Shown here one piece after another: positions 48,915 to 57,972 of a stretch of 64,000 bases of DNA. Each line of letters opens with the position of its first letter. The stretch's first letter is position 1. The notes under the pieces were generated by a model. That model saw only the letters and a program-made list of their open reading frames with translations, was not told the DNA's origin and ran no database searches. The stretch is taken from positions 922,750-986,749 of the forward strand of contig NZ_KI391953.1 in the NCBI RefSeq assembly GCF_000185725.2, given 5' to 3'. A program made the position numbers and the translations under genes. The stretch is from Segniliparus rugosus ATCC BAA-974 (GTDB taxonomy: Bacteria; Actinomycetota; Actinomycetes; Mycobacteriales; Mycobacteriaceae).

Positions 48915-49521
48915 CGCCAGAGCTGGGCCGGGACGCGGAGGGCCCGCCGGTGGCCGAGGGCGACGGCGAGCTGGAGCCGCCCTCGTGCTCGCTGCGCGGG
49001 CGCGAAGGCCGGGGCTCGGACTCGCCTCGGCTTGCAGACGGTCCGGCGCTGTCCGAGGACCTCGACGGCTCTGATGCGCTTTCCGACTCGGAAGGCGTCT
49101 CGGACGTGGATGGTTTCGGCGGCGTTGTCGAGGGTTTCGGCGCCGCCGGGGGCGCCGTCCAGCGTTGCCGCGCAGTCGGGACCGGAGCGGGCACCGTCCA
49201 GTTGCCGTCCGTGCCGAACACGGCGTTCGTCGGCGGAGCCCACGGCTGGGGGGACGGTTCCGGCTGTGGCGCCCCCGGCTCGGGTTTCTTGATCGCGGAG
49301 AGGATGAAGAACAGGGCGATCAAGACGGCAGTCGAGGTGCGCATGCGGCCGCCGAGGATTTTCTCCGGTACCAACGGGTTCCCCTGGCTGCGGCCGATGA
49401 GCTCGTTGAAGCTGGGCAGTTTCCACCACGAGGCCTCTTTGAGGTCCTTCTGATGGTCCTGTGCCGAGCGCTCGTGCTGGGCGCGGGGGCGTTCGGGCTG
49501 TCGCGGCTCAGTCACGGACAC
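48850..49521 (-). CDS. membrane protein with Pro/Ser-rich tail
   Basis: A 223-residue protein. A charged N-terminus (about 1-58, KDLKEASWWKLPSFNELIGR) is followed by one helix (TSTAVLIALFFILSAIKKPE, about 62-81), then a disordered tail rich in Pro, Ser, Thr and Glu. The tail overlaps the 3' end of the GtrA gene by 65 bases on the opposite strand. Its start overlaps the end of the MscS gene, so they share a transcript. Type II membrane topology with an external tail is likely. Family not recognised. Confidence 0.6.
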   Translation of the reverse strand: MSVTEPRQPERPRAQHERSAQDHQKDLKEASWWKLPSFNELIGRSQGNPLVPEKILGGRMRTSTAVLIALFFILSAIKKPEPGAPQPEPSPQPWAPPTNAVFGTDGNWTVPAPVPTARQRWTAPPAAPKPSTTPPKPSTSETPSESESASEPSRSSDSAGPSASRGESEPRPSRPRSEHEGGSSSPSPSATGGPSASRPSSGASAPRPSPERSPAAARESSSP

Positions 49522-50509
49522 GCTCCTGCGGCGCGGTGTCCTCTTCCGGGCGGGTCGGGCGATGTCGTTGTTGCGGCCGCTCAGGCGCGTGGTCTTCGCC
49601 GTTCTTCACGGTGTTGATCCCTTCCTGTCGCAACGCGGCGAGCGCTTTGGCCCGTAGCCTCCTGCTCAAAACGAACTGCTGGCCTGGCACCGAGTTCGCC
49701 ACGATGCGCATGTTGATCTGGTCCATCTCGATGCCTTCGACGCCAAGGAAGGTCGGGGCGGAGCGCAGGAGCGGTTTCAGGTTGGGGTCGTCTTTCGCGG
49801 TGTCGCAGACCTCGGTCAGCTTCTCGCGCAAGACAGCGATGTCGGAGGAGGCCGGCACGGGGATGTCCACGACGGCCTGCGCCCAGTCTTTGGAGAGGTT
49901 GGTGGACTTGATGATCTGGCCGTTCGGCACGGTGTAGAGCTCGCCGTCGGTGGAGCGCAGCTTCGTCACCCGCAAAGTCACCTGCTCCACGGTGCCGATC
50001 GGGTCGTTCGTCGTGCCGAGCACTGCGAGCTGCACGAGATCGCCGATCCGGTACTGCTTCTCGGCGATGATGAAAAATCCGGAGAGCACGTCCTGCACGA
50101 TGCGTTGCGCGCCGAAGCCGAGCCCCGCGCCCGCCACTGCGGCGAGCGGGGCGAAACCGCTGATCGGCAGTTCGAGGGCGGTCGCGATCATCAGCACGGC
50201 GACGAAGATCTGGATGACTGTGAAGACCCAGATGAACGCGGAGAGCAGGGTCGCCCGTTGTCGCGCCGCCTCGCCTCGGATCTGGGGCTCCTGCTCTTTG
50301 AAGCTGCCTCGGGCGATGACGTTGGCGGATGCCTTGACGAATCTCGTGACCAGGATCGTCGCGATGATGATGAGCGCGATCCGAGTGCCCTTGACCAGGA
50401 GCCACTCGCCGAAATCTCGAACGCCGAAATGCTGCCAGATCCGTGACCAGAAGGCGGTCCATTGCGCGGATTGGTCCCAAGCGAGGATCATCGTCGGCGG
50501 GTGCGGCAC
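49508..50509 (-). CDS. MscS-family mechanosensitive channel
   Basis: A 333-residue small-conductance channel. Hydrophobic segments at about 42-60 and 90-112 precede the pore-lining helix FAPLAAVAGAGLGFGAQRIVQDVLSGFFII, with the Gly/Ala packing typical of MscS TM3. The beta domain follows (KQYRIGDLVQLAV, VEQVTLRVTKLRSTDGELYT, VPNGQIIKSTNLSKDW). The disordered tail is charged. It relieves turgor at the plasma membrane during osmotic downshock. GTG 50509 or ATG 50491 may be the start. Confidence 0.88.
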   Translation of the reverse strand: MPHPPTMILAWDQSAQWTAFWSRIWQHFGVRDFGEWLLVKGTRIALIIIATILVTRFVKASANVIARGSFKEQEPQIRGEAARQRATLLSAFIWVFTVIQIFVAVLMIATALELPISGFAPLAAVAGAGLGFGAQRIVQDVLSGFFIIAEKQYRIGDLVQLAVLGTTNDPIGTVEQVTLRVTKLRSTDGELYTVPNGQIIKSTNLSKDWAQAVVDIPVPASSDIAVLREKLTEVCDTAKDDPNLKPLLRSAPTFLGVEGIEMDQINMRIVANSVPGQQFVLSRRLRAKALAALRQEGINTVKNGEDHAPERPQQRHRPTRPEEDTAPQERVRD

Positions 50510-50808
50510 GGGTTCTCACTGTACCGAAAACGGCGCGCTCGGGCTCGGGGCGCGCGGATCGGCAAAGCGCGGGCGCAGGCGCGTCGGCCGGATGCGGTGA
50601 TGGTGGCGCGTTTCAGCCTGGGTCGGACGCGGGGGAGGAGGCCCCTTTGCCCAGCTCTCTCTATTGAGGCCCCCTCCATTGGGCTGACCATATGTTCGAT
50701 ATTAATCGCAACACAGAAATCCTGCATTAGAAATATCAATGCACGTTCGGCATAAGTGTCGAATGAAAAAGCTACCAAGCGAACGCCAGGCCTTGGAGGA
50801 GCGAGGCT
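50510..50808. other. intergenic region, partly AT-rich
   Basis: About 300 bases with no gene I can support. The segment 50690-50770 is notably AT-rich for this genome (ATATGTTCGATATTAATCGC) and could be a promoter zone or a scar. The rest is GC-rich and featureless. Confidence 0.35.
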
Positions 50809-51711
50809 TCAGCGCTCCCCGAACCGCTCCTCGCGCCCGATCCTGCGCAGCCGGATCCATTCGCGGAACCCAGGCAGGTCCCGGCGGGTGATCAGGAAGA
50901 ACCAGCCGAACCGGGCCCACTCCTGCGGCGCCAATTTCCGCATGCCGCGCTGCGCCTGCAGATACCCCCGGTTGCGGTAGGTGTAGAAGCGTTTCGTCTG
51001 GTCGGACGGGTACTGCGCGTGCATGGCCCCGCCCAGGATCGGCAGGAACTCGTCCGAACCCTGCGGATGCAGGTACGCGGCCTTGAGGCATGTGCCGAAC
51101 GCGAGGCCGCTCGCCACGAGCCGCCTGTGCACCTCGACCTCGTCGCCGCGCAGGAAGAGCCGCAGGTCCGGCACGCCGACCGCGAAGAACGCCTCGGCGC
51201 GGAACAGCGCGCCGTTGAAGAGGGAGGCGATCCCCGGCAGCAGATCCCCGTCGCCGAGTTCGGCCCTGAGCCGCCGCCAGCGCAGGCCGCGCCGCAAGGG
51301 GAAGGCCAGGCGGTCCGGGGCGGCCTCGTCCACCACGACGGGGGAGACCTCGTCGAGCTTGTGCCGTTCCGCGCAGCGCATAAGCTCGGCGAGGGCTTCG
51401 GGCCCCTCGGGCCGCCCGTCGTCATCGGCGAGCCAGACCCAATCCGCCCCCTCCGCGAGGGCGGTCAGGACGCCGAGCGCGAATCCTCCTGCGCCGCCGA
51501 GGTTGCGTTTCGAGCCGATGTAGCGGACTCCCGGCCACAGCTGCGCGACGAGTTCGGCGATTTCCGGCTCGGCGGCGTTGTCGACCACCACCAGCCCGGA
51601 AAGGGGGACGGTCTGCTCCTTCAGCGCGAGCAGGGATCGGCGCAATGTCTGCGCGCGGCGGTGGGTGACGATGACTGCCCAAACGCGGTCCGGGCCGGTG
51701 GAAGGTGACAC
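50809..51711 (-). CDS. glfT1: galactofuranosyltransferase GlfT1
   Basis: A 300-residue GT2-family enzyme that matches mycobacterial GlfT1 along its length. Key segments: VWAVIVTHRRAQTLRRSLLA, GSKRNLGGAGGFALGVL, the metal-binding WVWLADDDGRPEG, LLPGIASLFNGALFRAEAFF, and the C-terminal KRFYTYRNRGYLQAQRGMRK. GlfT1 adds the first galactofuranose residues to the decaprenyl-linked rhamnosyl primer of the arabinogalactan galactan chain. Its presence supports an arabinogalactan-mycolate cell wall. The GTG at 51711 is used; it is divergent from the small antitoxin-like gene. Confidence 0.92.
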   Translation of the reverse strand: MSPSTGPDRVWAVIVTHRRAQTLRRSLLALKEQTVPLSGLVVVDNAAEPEIAELVAQLWPGVRYIGSKRNLGGAGGFALGVLTALAEGADWVWLADDDGRPEGPEALAELMRCAERHKLDEVSPVVVDEAAPDRLAFPLRRGLRWRRLRAELGDGDLLPGIASLFNGALFRAEAFFAVGVPDLRLFLRGDEVEVHRRLVASGLAFGTCLKAAYLHPQGSDEFLPILGGAMHAQYPSDQTKRFYTYRNRGYLQAQRGMRKLAPQEWARFGWFFLITRRDLPGFREWIRLRRIGREERFGER

Positions 51712-51743
51712 GTCAGACTATTCTGCTGGAACCTTCCTCGGCG

Positions 51744-51749
51744 TATGAT
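51744..51749 (+). promoter_or_regulatory. -10 box of the antitoxin-like/DCC unit
   Basis: TATGAT lies 65 bases before ATG 51814 in the spacer divergent from glfT1. A -35 element is not clear. Confidence 0.35.
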
Positions 51750-51813
51750 GGTGGCGTGCCCAGGCGCGCCGTGCGGATCTGGGGCTGAGGACTCCGAGAG
51801 AGCGAGAAGCGAC

Positions 51814-51996
51814 ATGGCCGGATTGTTTGACCAGGTGAAGGGTTTCATCAAGAAAGACCCCTCCAAAGTGGAGCAGGCCATCGAGAAGGTGGGCGACTTC
51901 GTCGACAAGAAGACCGAGGGCAAGTACTCCGGCGCGGTCGACAAGGCGCAGGACGCGGCGAAGAAAGCCGCCGAAAAGGCTGTCGGGAACGAGTGA
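51814..51996 (+). CDS. MT0933-like antitoxin-family small protein
   Basis: A 60-residue Lys/Ala/Glu-rich helical protein: MAGLFDQVKGFIKKDPSKVE, then FVDKKTEGKYSGAVDKAQDA. The YSGAVDKAQDAAKK pattern is typical of the actinobacterial family named after MT0933 antitoxins; the antitoxin function is not well shown, and no toxin partner is seen here. GAGAGAGCGAGAAG precedes ATG 51814. Its stop overlaps the start of the DCC protein, so they are coupled. Confidence 0.7.
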   Translation: MAGLFDQVKGFIKKDPSKVEQAIEKVGDFVDKKTEGKYSGAVDKAQDAAKKAAEKAVGNE

Positions 51997-52394
51997 TGCC
52001 GGACCGGGGGAAGCTCGAGGTGCTCACCGACGCGGACTGCGGCTTCTGCCAGCGTAGCGTCGAGTTCTTGAGGAAGATGGACCGCAAGGGGCGTTTGACG
52101 TTCACCGCCTTGCAGACTCCGGGCGCGCCCGCGCGGTTCGGGATCACGGTGGACCAGGCGTATGAGCAGCTGTGGACGTTGGACCCGTCGGGAAGGCGCG
52201 CGGGCGGGGCCGAGGCGGTCGCTGTCGCGGCGGATGTCGCGCTGGGCTTGCGGGTGTTCGAGCGGGCTTTGCGCCCGCGCCTCGTCCGGCGCGCCGCGGA
52301 CCGGGGCTACCGCTGGGTGGCCGAGCACCGGTATATGCTGCCTGGGGCGAGCGGGGCGTGCGCGGTCCCTCGGGAACTGGCCGCGCAAAAGTGA
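51993..52394 (+). CDS. DCC-family (DUF393) thiol oxidoreductase-like protein
   Basis: A 133-residue protein of the DUF393 family, named for the DxxCxxC motif, seen here as LTDADCGFCQRSVEFLRKMD near the start. Thioredoxin-like strands follow (KGRLTFTALQTP), and the conserved WTLDPSGRRAGGAEAVAVAA and a C-terminal RYMLPGASGACAV are present. Redox function is assumed from the cysteine pair. No signal peptide, so cytosolic. GTG 51993 and ATG 51996 are alternative starts. Confidence 0.82.
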   Translation: MMPDRGKLEVLTDADCGFCQRSVEFLRKMDRKGRLTFTALQTPGAPARFGITVDQAYEQLWTLDPSGRRAGGAEAVAVAADVALGLRVFERALRPRLVRRAADRGYRWVAEHRYMLPGASGACAVPRELAAQK

Positions 52395-52408
52395 CCTGAA
52401 GCGCGGAT

Positions 52409-52438
52409 TTGACCCGATCGGCTCCAGGCCGGTACGAT
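52409..52438 (+). promoter_or_regulatory. rplM-rpsI promoter
   Basis: TTGACC (52409-52414) and TACGAT (52433-52438) are 18 bases apart, giving an RNA with a leader of about 105 bases before the TTG start. The leader could hold a ribosomal-protein control element, but none is recognised. Confidence 0.65.
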
Positions 52439-52549
52439 GGATGGTCGGTGTTGCGGACTTTGTGCGCCCTTGACCAGCCAGACGGCTGATTCGGTGGCGA
52501 GGGGTTCTGCCGAAAGACATATAAACCGTTTGAGACCCGAGGTGTTCTT

Positions 52550-52993
52550 TTGTCCACGTACAGCCCGAAGGCTGCTGAGCTGAACCATCAGTGGCATGTC
52601 ATCGACGCGACTGATGTCGTGCTCGGCCGCTTGGCCGTCACCGCCGCCACCCTGCTGCGCGGCAAGCACAAGCCGACGTTCGCGCCGCACCTCGACAACG
52701 GGGACTTCGTCGTCATCGTGAACGCGGGCAAGGTCGCCCTCACCGGCAACAAGCGCGCCGACAAGCTGGTCCACCGGCACTCCGGCCACCCGGGCGGCTT
52801 GAAGAGCCGCGCCATCGGCGAGCTGCTGCAGTCCGACCCCCGCCGGGTCGTCGAGAAGGCTGTGAAGGGCATGATCCCGCGCAACAAGCTTGGTCGCGCC
52901 GTGGAGCGCAAACTCAAGGTGTACGCGGGCCCGGAGCATCCGCACCAGGCCCAGCAGCCCGTGCCGTACACGATCACCCAGGTGTCGCAGTGA
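52550..52993 (+). CDS. rplM: 50S ribosomal protein L13
   Basis: A 147-residue L13 starting at a TTG codon behind [26 protein letters not shown], then [40 protein letters not shown] and the C-terminal [20 protein letters not shown]. Length and sequence match actinobacterial L13 over the full span. It binds 23S rRNA early in large-subunit assembly. Its TGA stop overlaps the GTG start of rpsI, so the operon is translationally coupled. Confidence 0.96.
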   Translation: MSTYSPKAAELNHQWHVIDATDVVLGRLAVTAATLLRGKHKPTFAPHLDNGDFVVIVNAGKVALTGNKRADKLVHRHSGHPGGLKSRAIGELLQSDPRRVVEKAVKGMIPRNKLGRAVERKLKVYAGPEHPHQAQQPVPYTITQVSQ

Positions 52994-53526
52994 GCGAGGA
53001 GCAAGAGACAGTGACCGAGGAATACTTGACCGAAGAGGAAGAGGCCGCGCTCGACGCCATTGAGTCCGCCGAGGACGAGGCTGGCGAGGGCCGTTCCGGC
53101 AGCGCGCCCGCACGGGAGAAGACCCCGATGCGCGACTTCACCGAAGAGATCATCACCGTCGGCCGCCGCAAGGAGGCCGTGGTCCGCCTTCGGCTTTCCC
53201 TCGGCACCGGCAAGTTCACCCTCAACGGCCGCAGCCTGGAGAACTACTTCCCCAACCGGGTGCACCAGCAGCTGGTGAAGTCCCCGCTGGTCCTCGCCGA
53301 CCGCGAGGACTCGGTCGACATCCGCGCCACCCTGCACGGCGGCGGCGTCTCTGGCCAGGCGGGCGCGCTGCGCCTCGCCCTCGCCCGCGCGCTGACGTTG
53401 GCGAGCCCGGACGACCGCCCGGCCCTCAAGCGCGCCGGCTTCCTGACTCGGGACGCGCGTGCCATCGAGCGCAAGAAGTACGGTCTGAAGAAGGCTCGGA
53501 AGGCTCCGCAGTACTCGAAGCGTTGA
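52990..53526 (+). CDS. rpsI: 30S ribosomal protein S9 with acidic N-terminal extension
   Basis: A 178-residue S9. The conserved core begins near residue 55 ([20 protein letters not shown]) and ends in the usual basic tail [17 protein letters not shown] that reaches the decoding centre. Before it is an acidic extension of about 50 residues ([20 protein letters not shown]). Mycobacterial S9 has a shorter acidic extension; this one is somewhat long. The GTG start overlaps the rplM stop. Confidence 0.95.
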   Translation: MSEEQETVTEEYLTEEEEAALDAIESAEDEAGEGRSGSAPAREKTPMRDFTEEIITVGRRKEAVVRLRLSLGTGKFTLNGRSLENYFPNRVHQQLVKSPLVLADREDSVDIRATLHGGGVSGQAGALRLALARALTLASPDDRPALKRAGFLTRDARAIERKKYGLKKARKAPQYSKR

Positions 53527-53539
53527 TCTTCGAGACCTC

Positions 53540-54901
53540 ATGACCGCACTGTTCGGAACCGACGGTGTTCGTGGTGTCGCGAACACCGACCTCACTCCCG
53601 AGCTAGCGCTGACTTTGGGGTTCACGGCTGGGCTGCGGCTCCGTGGCGATTCCGGCACGGCCGTGGTCGGCCGCGACCCCAGGATCTCCGGCGCGATGCT
53701 CGAAGCGGCTGTATGCGCGGGCCTCGCGAGCGCCGGCGTCCGCGTGCTGCGGGTTGGCGTGCTCCCCACGCCTGCCGTTTCCTGGCTCACCAAAGAACTC
53801 GGGGCAGACCTCGGTGTCGTGATCTCGGCTTCGCACAACCCGATGCCGGACAACGGGCTCAAGTTCTTCGGGCCCGGCGGCGGCAAGCTCGACACGGAGA
53901 CCGAGACGCTGCTGTCTGCGGACGTCCTGCGGGTGCGCAAAGGCGGCAAGGCCAGCTGGGGCTGGGGCGAAGGGGAACGCCCGACCGGCGCGGGGGTCGG
54001 CGATCTCGTCGAATTCCCCGACGGCGCGGCACGCTATGCGACCCGCTTCGCCCCGCTCACGCCGCGCGCGGAGCGGCTGCGCGTGGTCGTTGACTGCGCG
54101 AACGGCGCGACTTCTCGGCTTGCGGCGCAGGTGTACGAGGCGACCGGAGCCGAAGTCATCATGCTCAACGCCGAACCGGACGGCCTCAACATCAATGATC
54201 GGTGCGGCTCCACGCATCTCGACGGGCTGCGCGCCGCCGTGCTGGAAGAAGGCGCTGACCTCGGACTGGCCCATGACGGCGACGGCGACCGGTGTCTCGC
54301 GGTCGCGGCGGACGGCGATGTCGTGGACGGCGACGCCATCATGGCGATTTTGGCCCTCGGCCTGCACGAGCGTCAGCAGCTCCGACACAGCAAGCTCGTC
54401 GTGACGGTGATGAGCAATCTCGGCCTACACGTCGCGATGCGCGAGGCGGGCATCGAGCTGGAGGTCACTCCGGTCGGGGACCGGCATGTGACCGACGCGC
54501 TGCGCGAGGGCGGGTACTCCATCGGCGGCGAGCAATCCGGGCATGTGGTGCTTCCCGACCTCGGCGAGACCGGGGACGGCATGGTCGTCGGCCTGCGGCT
54601 CATCGCTCGCATGGTGGAGACGGGGAAGAGCCTTTCCGAGCTGGCCTCGGTCGTCCAGGTGTATCCGCAAGTGCTGGTCAATGTCCCCGTGGTCGACAAG
54701 CTCGCGGCGGCGAGCGACGGCACGGTGCTCGCGGCGGTCGCCGCCGCGCAGGCGCGCCTGGGCGACAAGGGCCGAGTGCTCTTGCGCCCTTCGGGCACGG
54801 AGCAACTGGTCCGCGTCATGGTGGAGGCAGAGTCGGCGCTCTCCGCGCACGAGGTCGCCGAGCAGGTGGCCCATCTGGTGCGCGCCACCAACTTGAAGTA
54901 G
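53540..54901 (+). CDS. glmM: phosphoglucosamine mutase
   Basis: A 453-residue enzyme that interconverts glucosamine-6-phosphate and glucosamine-1-phosphate for UDP-GlcNAc and peptidoglycan synthesis. It starts [20 protein letters not shown]. The phosphoserine loop is [14 protein letters not shown] (Ser98), the magnesium loop is [14 protein letters not shown], the sugar-binding loop is [12 protein letters not shown], and the phosphate-binding loop is [13 protein letters not shown]. It lies 13 bases after rpsI, and glmS, the enzyme for the preceding step, is about 4 kb downstream. Confidence 0.96.
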   Translation: MTALFGTDGVRGVANTDLTPELALTLGFTAGLRLRGDSGTAVVGRDPRISGAMLEAAVCAGLASAGVRVLRVGVLPTPAVSWLTKELGADLGVVISASHNPMPDNGLKFFGPGGGKLDTETETLLSADVLRVRKGGKASWGWGEGERPTGAGVGDLVEFPDGAARYATRFAPLTPRAERLRVVVDCANGATSRLAAQVYEATGAEVIMLNAEPDGLNINDRCGSTHLDGLRAAVLEEGADLGLAHDGDGDRCLAVAADGDVVDGDAIMAILALGLHERQQLRHSKLVVTVMSNLGLHVAMREAGIELEVTPVGDRHVTDALREGGYSIGGEQSGHVVLPDLGETGDGMVVGLRLIARMVETGKSLSELASVVQVYPQVLVNVPVVDKLAAASDGTVLAAVAAAQARLGDKGRVLLRPSGTEQLVRVMVEAESALSAHEVAEQVAHLVRATNLK

Positions 54902-55038
54902 AACCCGGCCCCGGACGGCGTTGTCGGCCGTCCACGCGTCGGTCCCGCTCGCGCTCCACAGATCGAGGCGGTGGCCGTGCGTCCCGTCCGCCGGGATGAC
55001 CAGTGGCATATGGTGTGGTCGCCGGCCTGTCGTATCTC

Positions 55039-55067
55039 TTGCGGGGCCCCGACCCCGGTGTTACGCT
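55039..55067 (+). promoter_or_regulatory. promoter of the glmM-glmS T7SS cluster
   Basis: TTGCGG (55039-55044) and TACGCT (55062-55067) are 17 bases apart. The resulting leader of about 200 bases holds no gene I can support. Confidence 0.5.
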
Positions 55068-55267
55068 CATCGCAATTCGCGCGGGCTCGGCCGATTGGAG
55101 CCAAAGACGGCGCGGTATCCCGAAGAAGATGCCTTTGACCTGCGCACATAGGAGTGCTCAGCGTTCACTCGGAATTCAAGAATTGAGGGGAACCAAAACC
55201 GGCTCGGGAACGTCAAACATAGCAAAAGCACAACTGCTCACGACGACAGGAAAGAGGGGCGAGGGCC

Positions 55268-55615
55268 TTGGCGAAAATGCAACCGGCGGAGGTGCGTCGG
55301 ATCGGCTCGGAGCTGCAGGGCGACGGGAACCAGGTCGGACGGATCGAGACCGACGTCATCACGGCGGGGAATCTGCTGGTCTCGGCCCTGAGCGGCACTC
55401 CGGCCGCCTCGTCCGCGCAGGGGTTCGCCACGGGAACGGCGCAACTCGGCGAGTCGATGAACAAGTATCACGACTACCTCGTCGCGTTCGGGCAGTCGTT
55501 GATCAGCGCAGCGGCTTCCTACGAGAAGATCGATGAGCACCACGGCCGCGCGTTCGCCTCGGTCGAGAACAAGATCGACCAGGCCGACGCGCCGTTCCGC
55601 GGTTTCCAGGGCTGA
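55268..55615 (+). CDS. EspC/WXG100-like protein
   Basis: A 115-residue helical-hairpin protein: PAEVRRIGSELQGDGNQVGR, a Ser/Ala-rich turn, then SMNKYHDYLVAFGQSLISAA and ASYEKIDEHHGRAF. YEKID matches the YxxxD/E T7SS secretion motif. No Sec signal. TTG 55268 or ATG 55277 starts the gene. The position just after glmM matches Rv3440c of M. tuberculosis as I recall, so this is a conserved mycobacterial locus rather than acquired DNA. It is followed by a larger putative substrate. Confidence 0.7.
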   Translation: MAKMQPAEVRRIGSELQGDGNQVGRIETDVITAGNLLVSALSGTPAASSAQGFATGTAQLGESMNKYHDYLVAFGQSLISAAASYEKIDEHHGRAFASVENKIDQADAPFRGFQG

Positions 55616-55648
55616 CGGGCAGAGGACGAAGGGAAGGGAAGCATCGCT

Positions 55649-57361
55649 ATGACTGCTGCATCGACGGGACAAGGCGCGTCGACGGGGAAAGAGCTCATTC
55701 AGAGCGCCGTCGTGGCACAGGGGCTGCAAGCTATCGACCAGGTCCGCGCCGCCGCGGCCGCGCTGAACTCCGTGGGAGTCCCTTTACAAGTGAGCGCCTC
55801 CGGGGCCGAGCTGCAACGCCGGTACGACCAGTGGGGCGAATTGAGCCTGCAGCGGCTCGGCGGGGCCTCGGAGCTGTTGAACAACGTCCGGACGAGCCTC
55901 GAGCAGGCTCGCGCGCACGCGGATTCGACGGCGGGGCAGTTGAGCGCCGCGTGGCCGGACACTGCGGGGCAGGCGGCGTACGCGAACTACCAGGCGGCGG
56001 CGGCTCGAGCGAACACCGATTTCAGGAAGGTCGGACAGTTCTCCCGCGCGCTCGACCAGTACCAGGAGTCGGTCGTCAAGATGCTGACCGATCTGCGGGA
56101 GCAAGCCGAGGGCCTGAGCTCCAATCTGCTCGGCAGCCTCGGCCAGTACCGGACGACGGACTCGATCGTCCAAGCCGTGCAGCAGATCCAGAGCGCGATG
56201 AACCAGCGGCCTGCGGCTCCGAACGCGCAGAGCCTCGTTGACGCGTTGCGCCAGCAATTGAAGAGCCAGGTGGCCGTGCCGACCGAGTTCGCGGCGACGA
56301 TGTTCCAACGGCTGCTCTCGATGATCGAGCAGCAGGCTTCGTCGTCGACCGAGCTTTTGGCGAGCACGCTCCGCGATGTCAACGTGGATCCGTACAAGGT
56401 TCCCGAGTTCCCGATCACGTGCGAGCCGGACCGGCCGGACGACTGCGGCTGCGAGGGCAAGGAACAACAGGACCAGACCGCTGCGTCGGGCGAATCGGCG
56501 GCTGCGGCCTCAGCGGCGGACCAGGCAGGAGACCAGGCGGCGGCTGCCGCTGCGACAGCCGCTCCTGCTGCTGCGGGGACTCCGGCCGCGGCCACCGCTC
56601 CGGCGGCGGGCGGCGGCGCTCCCTCGGGCGGCGGCACCGGCGGCGGTTCTTCGGGCAAGGGCGGAAGCTCTGACGACAGCGCGGACGGCGGCGGCGCGGG
56701 CGACGGGGCCTCGGGCGGCGACAGCGGCGGCTCCGCGCCGGACATGGGCTTCCTCGGCGACATCGCAGGCGCGATCGGCGACACGATCAGCGGCCTCGCC
56801 GGCGCGGCCGGCCAGCTCGGCTCGGGCCTCGCCGGCGCGGCTGGTTCCGGGCTCGGAGCCATTGGCGACGCGCTCTCGGGCACTGATTTCTCCGGTTTCA
56901 CGAAAGACGGCGGAACCGACGCGGCGAAGAGCGCCGACGAGGCGGCGGACGAGGACGCGTCGCTCGACGGGGCTGCGGATCTTTACGACGACGGCTCGGC
57001 GGACGTCGGGGCCGACCTCGACGGCGACGGGATCCCCGACTCCGATGTTGCGCTCGACGGCTCGGCGGCCGCTCCCGACGGCTCGGTCTCTCTGTCGCCG
57101 GAGGGCTCGGCGACCGCTCCGGAAGGCGCGGTGATCGCGCAGCCGGGCGGTGGCGGAGGCCTGTACGCGGCAGGCGGCGGCGGGCAGGCCGATCCGGTTG
57201 TCGTTCCGGCGAGGCAGGGCGACCACGGCGAGTTCGAGGTCGAGTCGAACGAGCTGCAGGTGCCGATCGTCCAGGAGGACTCGGCTCCTGCGCCGCAGGT
57301 GTGCGCGGTGCCCGCGACAACGCCGATTTCCGTCGCGCCGAGCGCGATTCCGAGTTTCTGA
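55649..57361 (+). CDS. large Ala/Gly/Asp-rich putative T7SS-associated protein (Rv3439c-like)
   Basis: A 570-residue protein. Residues 1-245 are helical, with LSAAWPDTAGQAAYANYQAA resembling a WXG-type turn, and no Sec signal. A short CEPDRPDDCGCEGKEQ cysteine segment (about 255-270) separates this from a disordered Ala/Gly/Ser region. A hydrophobic glycine-rich stretch (IAGAIGDTISGLAGAAGQLG, about 373-410) follows. The acidic tail contains DLDGDGIPDSDVALDGSA, an EF-hand/dockerin-like calcium loop. It follows an EspC-like gene, suggesting a pair. Position fits M. tuberculosis Rv3439c from memory. Confidence 0.65.
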   Translation: MTAASTGQGASTGKELIQSAVVAQGLQAIDQVRAAAAALNSVGVPLQVSASGAELQRRYDQWGELSLQRLGGASELLNNVRTSLEQARAHADSTAGQLSAAWPDTAGQAAYANYQAAAARANTDFRKVGQFSRALDQYQESVVKMLTDLREQAEGLSSNLLGSLGQYRTTDSIVQAVQQIQSAMNQRPAAPNAQSLVDALRQQLKSQVAVPTEFAATMFQRLLSMIEQQASSSTELLASTLRDVNVDPYKVPEFPITCEPDRPDDCGCEGKEQQDQTAASGESAAAASAADQAGDQAAAAAATAAPAAAGTPAAATAPAAGGGAPSGGGTGGGSSGKGGSSDDSADGGGAGDGASGGDSGGSAPDMGFLGDIAGAIGDTISGLAGAAGQLGSGLAGAAGSGLGAIGDALSGTDFSGFTKDGGTDAAKSADEAADEDASLDGAADLYDDGSADVGADLDGDGIPDSDVALDGSAAAPDGSVSLSPEGSATAPEGAVIAQPGGGGGLYAAGGGGQADPVVVPARQGDHGEFEVESNELQVPIVQEDSAPAPQVCAVPATTPISVAPSAIPSF

Positions 57362-57370
57362 GCCGAGGCC

Positions 57371-57970
57371 ATGGACCCTGTCGAGCAGCTCTACCACCTT
57401 CAGCGAGAGAGCCAGAAACAGACGCAGCAGCTGCAGCGAGAGACGAACGCGGGCTTCGAGTACCTGCGCAAGAGCGCGGAGAGCAGTAGCCGCAGGGTCC
57501 AGCAAAGCCTCAGTTCGACGGGGCCGCAGTCTGCGCGCTCGGCGGATCGGGGCTGGGGCGCGAGCACTCGGAATATCGGGAACAGTGCGGCTGCGCACGA
57601 GGTCAAAAGCGCGGAAGAGACTGTTCCGGCAGAACTGCCCTCGGAATTGCGGAACATCCTGATCCGCAACCAGCAGATGGAGGCGCGTTGGCAGCGCGAG
57701 TTCGCCGCCCGTCTCCGGAGCGCGGGGGAGGCGCGGCCGGGGGCCTCGTCGGCCCGGTCCTCGGATCCGAGGCAGCAAGCCGAGCAGCAGCGGATCGCGC
57801 AGCAGGCTCAGCTGGCTGCGCAGAACAGGGCCGAGCAGCAACGCGCCGCCGAACTCGCCCGGCAGGCCGCAGCGCTGAGGACGGGCGCGCAGCAGCCCGG
57901 CGCGCGGGCGAAAGGCCGAGGCTGGGGCGACAGCACCCGGCGGATCGGCTCGGGGTACGGGGACGAGTAG
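57371..57970 (+). CDS. coiled-coil protein with repeated GWG-x-STR-x-IG motif
   Basis: A 199-residue cytosolic protein with no signal. N- and C-terminal helical regions are rich in Gln, Glu, Ala and Arg (RESQKQTQQLQRETNAGFEY; AEQQRIAQQAQLAAQNRAEQ). A short motif occurs twice: RGWGASTRNIG (about 58-68) and RGWGDSTRRIG (about 183-193). ATG 57371 lies nine bases after the preceding gene, so it is in the same operon. It may be a cytosolic partner or chaperone of the EspC-like pair. No family recognised. Confidence 0.6.
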   Translation: MDPVEQLYHLQRESQKQTQQLQRETNAGFEYLRKSAESSSRRVQQSLSSTGPQSARSADRGWGASTRNIGNSAAAHEVKSAEETVPAELPSELRNILIRNQQMEARWQREFAARLRSAGEARPGASSARSSDPRQQAEQQRIAQQAQLAAQNRAEQQRAAELARQAAALRTGAQQPGARAKGRGWGDSTRRIGSGYGDE

Positions 57971-57972
57971 CG

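Noticed and set aside
51814..52394. Toxin-antitoxin pair
   Set aside because: The small protein looks like the MT0933 antitoxin family, but its coupled neighbour is a DCC thiol protein, not a toxin.
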